Assembly: GCA_009885525.1 (NCBI GenBank) | Contig: VFKN01000064.1 | Span: forward strand, 1 to 32,093 | From: Anaerolineaceae bacterium | GTDB lineage: Bacteria > Chloroflexota > Anaerolineae > Anaerolineales > Villigracilaceae | DNA length: 32,093 nt | Reading direction: 5' to 3' | Shown: positions 31,137-32,093 of the stretch, in pieces | Layout of the letters: every line of letters starts with the position of its first letter | Numbering within the stretch: the stretch's first letter is position 1 | Translations under genes and position numbers: made by a program | Notes under the pieces: model-generated | What the model saw: the letters and a program-made list of their open reading frames with translations, nothing else | Databases searched by the model: none | What the model was told of the DNA's origin: nothing

Positions 31137-31854
31137 TCTTTCTAGCAATGTAAAACGTGAATGTGCCGTCAGCCACCGGCGCTGGCGATGCGTATGGTTT
31201 CACAAAATTTTCGGTGAGCGCCAGATTCCAGTGCGTGCGTGAGATGATCCAGTTGCCGGTCAATGCTTTTGCAAGCACGGATGGGACGCCGAAATAATGT
31301 CCCCACTCCAACACGCGCATCGAGGCGGGCGAAAAATAGTGCCACCATTTTTCGAGTGTGAAACCTGCATTGTTAAGGCGCTGCTCCCACACATCGGGGT
31401 CGTCGGCGTGATGGACGCGTGAAATTTTCCGGAACCAATTCTCGTACGACTTGCCGAATACTTTGGTCAATGACAGCGCGGAAAAGTAGCGCGGATTTGG
31501 CACGCAGAAATAAAACGGCGCGCCGGGTTTGAGCACGCGCGCGGTTTCTTTGAGGACAGCGTCAATGTGCGGGATGTGCTCGAGGACGGAGTTACTTAAT
31601 CCGCTCGCGAAGTGATCCGTGGGAAAGGGAGAAAGCGCGCCGTCCGCTTCCACCAATGATTTATACGCACCGTATTTTTTCGCCTCACGCATGGAGAATC
31701 TCCACGGGTCGAGTCCCACATCCAATTTTTGGTCGAAGGTCAGCGAAGCGAAATGACCATCTCCGCAGCCGACATCATACACGGGCGCGGGCAGCGGCAG
31801 GTCCTGATAATACGAAGATTCAATTGCGCGTAAAAACGCGCGGAAGTAAGGCAT
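31132..31854 (-). CDS. Class I SAM-dependent methyltransferase
   Basis: From the ATG at 31854 this is a 240-residue protein with motif I VYDVGCGDG (25-33), an acid at the end of strand 2 (DVGLDPW), and SNSVLEHIPHIDAVLKETAR then LKPGAPFYFCVPNP. It belongs to the Methyltransf_11-like class and probably acts on a small molecule or a glycan-lipid precursor. The frame is open to 31929, but the upstream 25 residues (NRQSSIENRRSKDF) are coded by a repetitive gattgacgattgacgattg tract, so the shorter start is preferred, though no strong ribosome-binding site separates the two. The stop codon TAG is part of the R4 array. Like its neighbour it ends IARKK. Confidence 0.8.
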   Translation of the reverse strand: MPYFRAFLRAIESSYYQDLPLPAPVYDVGCGDGHFASLTFDQKLDVGLDPWRFSMREAKKYGAYKSLVEADGALSPFPTDHFASGLSNSVLEHIPHIDAVLKETARVLKPGAPFYFCVPNPRYFSALSLTKVFGKSYENWFRKISRVHHADDPDVWEQRLNNAGFTLEKWWHYFSPASMRVLEWGHYFGVPSVLAKALTGNWIISRTHWNLALTENFVKPYASPAPVADGTFTFYIARKK

Positions 31855-31887
31855 GTCGCGGAGTTGAAGAAAGAGGAAATCTTTTGA

Positions 31888-31925
31888 TCTACGATTTTCG
31901 ATTGACGATTGACGATTGGAGTCTG
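31888..31925. repeat. Short tandem tract (cgattgacgattgacgattg)
   Basis: A 7-bp unit (gattgac) is repeated imperfectly. It lies just ahead of the preferred start of the methyltransferase gene and would otherwise add 25 repetitive residues. Such tracts recur between genes in this window. Confidence 0.6.
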
Positions 31926-31944
31926 GCATGTTTCTCGTTATGAA

Positions 31945-31985
31945 GACACAAAAAAAACTTTGTGCCCTTCGTGTCCTTTGTGTTT
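31945..31985. repeat. cacaaag/ctttgtg-type repeat, family R5, second copy
   Basis: acacaaaaaaaactttgtgc and ccttcgtgtcctttgtgttt abut and share the ctttgtg(cc/tg) phrasing of the copy at 17901-17970. It lies upstream of the methyltransferase gene and touches the 77-bp repeat. Confidence 0.65.
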
Positions 31986-32062
31986 AATAGACGTTATCGG
32001 AAATTAGCCAGCAAAGATTAACTCTTCTACTTCAAGCTGTTTTCAATCCCGAAGGGATGGCA
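31986..32062. repeat. 77-bp repeat, inverted identical copy of 15037-15113
   Basis: It matches the reverse complement of 15037-15113 at all 77 positions and includes the agacgttatcggaaat end and the cccgaaggga palindrome. After it the sequence continues caagattatagaaaacgg, similar to the flanks in the array at 14740-15187. The element probably extends past the window end. Confidence 0.9.
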
Positions 32063-32093
32063 AGATTATAGAAAACGGCGCAAATTCGCATCA

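Noticed and set aside
1..32093. tRNA or rRNA genes
   Set aside because: I looked for cloverleaf sequences with conserved T-arm and anticodon features and for rRNA signatures; none was found. The R1 element folds like a cloverleaf but lacks the T-arm consensus.

Overview
The window looks like a chromosomal stretch from an Anaerolineae-type member of the Chloroflexota, probably an uncultured or metagenome-derived lineage. The main pointers are two membrane proteins with the DUF2298 / Chlor_Arch_YYY domain, a family known mainly from Chloroflexi and archaea; a Ycf46-like AAA ATPase; a class-II-type cobalamin transport locus under a B12 riboswitch; and intergenic DNA crowded with short palindromic repeats. 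The assignment is an inference from protein families and sequence style, not from a marker gene.

Layout. Positions 1-2990 (+): a palindromic repeat, a small membrane protein, and a large SPFH/flotillin-like protein. Positions 3152-7225 (-): a two-gene Type III restriction-modification operon (mod then res), visibly more AT-rich than its surroundings, with a good sigma70-like promoter and flanking terminators. Positions 7368-11768 (-): a probable operon of a Ycf46-like AAA ATPase, a polytopic membrane protein and a two-TM Ig/FlgD-like protein. Positions 11770-12290: a nest of repeats, including a 66-bp direct repeat split by a palindromic element. Positions 12289-14739 (+): cobalamin riboswitch, btuF and btuC. 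Positions 14740-15187: an array of small palindromes including a TIR-bounded element. Then ppc (phosphoenolpyruvate carboxylase) and btuD (+). Positions 18789-29000 (-): three large membrane proteins (YYY protein, a GT39-YYY fusion of about 1650 residues, a GT39-type protein) with a small DUF952 gene. Positions 29123-31854 (-): an XRE/MmyB-like regulator and two SAM methyltransferases.

How the genes may work together. BtuF (lipoprotein), BtuC (permease) and BtuD (ATPase) make a complete vitamin B12 importer, with ppc lying between btuC and btuD. The GT39/YYY proteins, and perhaps the nearby methyltransferases, suggest polyprenol-sugar dependent glycosylation of cell-surface material. The restriction system is an independent defence module.

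The most striking property is the repeat load. At least ten recognisable families of short palindromic or tandem repeats occupy nearly every intergenic gap. In the GT39-YYY and YYY genes, at least nine repeat-like tracts sit in frame inside the coding sequence, mostly in loops between membrane helices. In three genes the stop codon itself lies inside a repeat element. This resembles the Rickettsia palindromic elements that insert into protein genes, but with several unrelated families acting at once.
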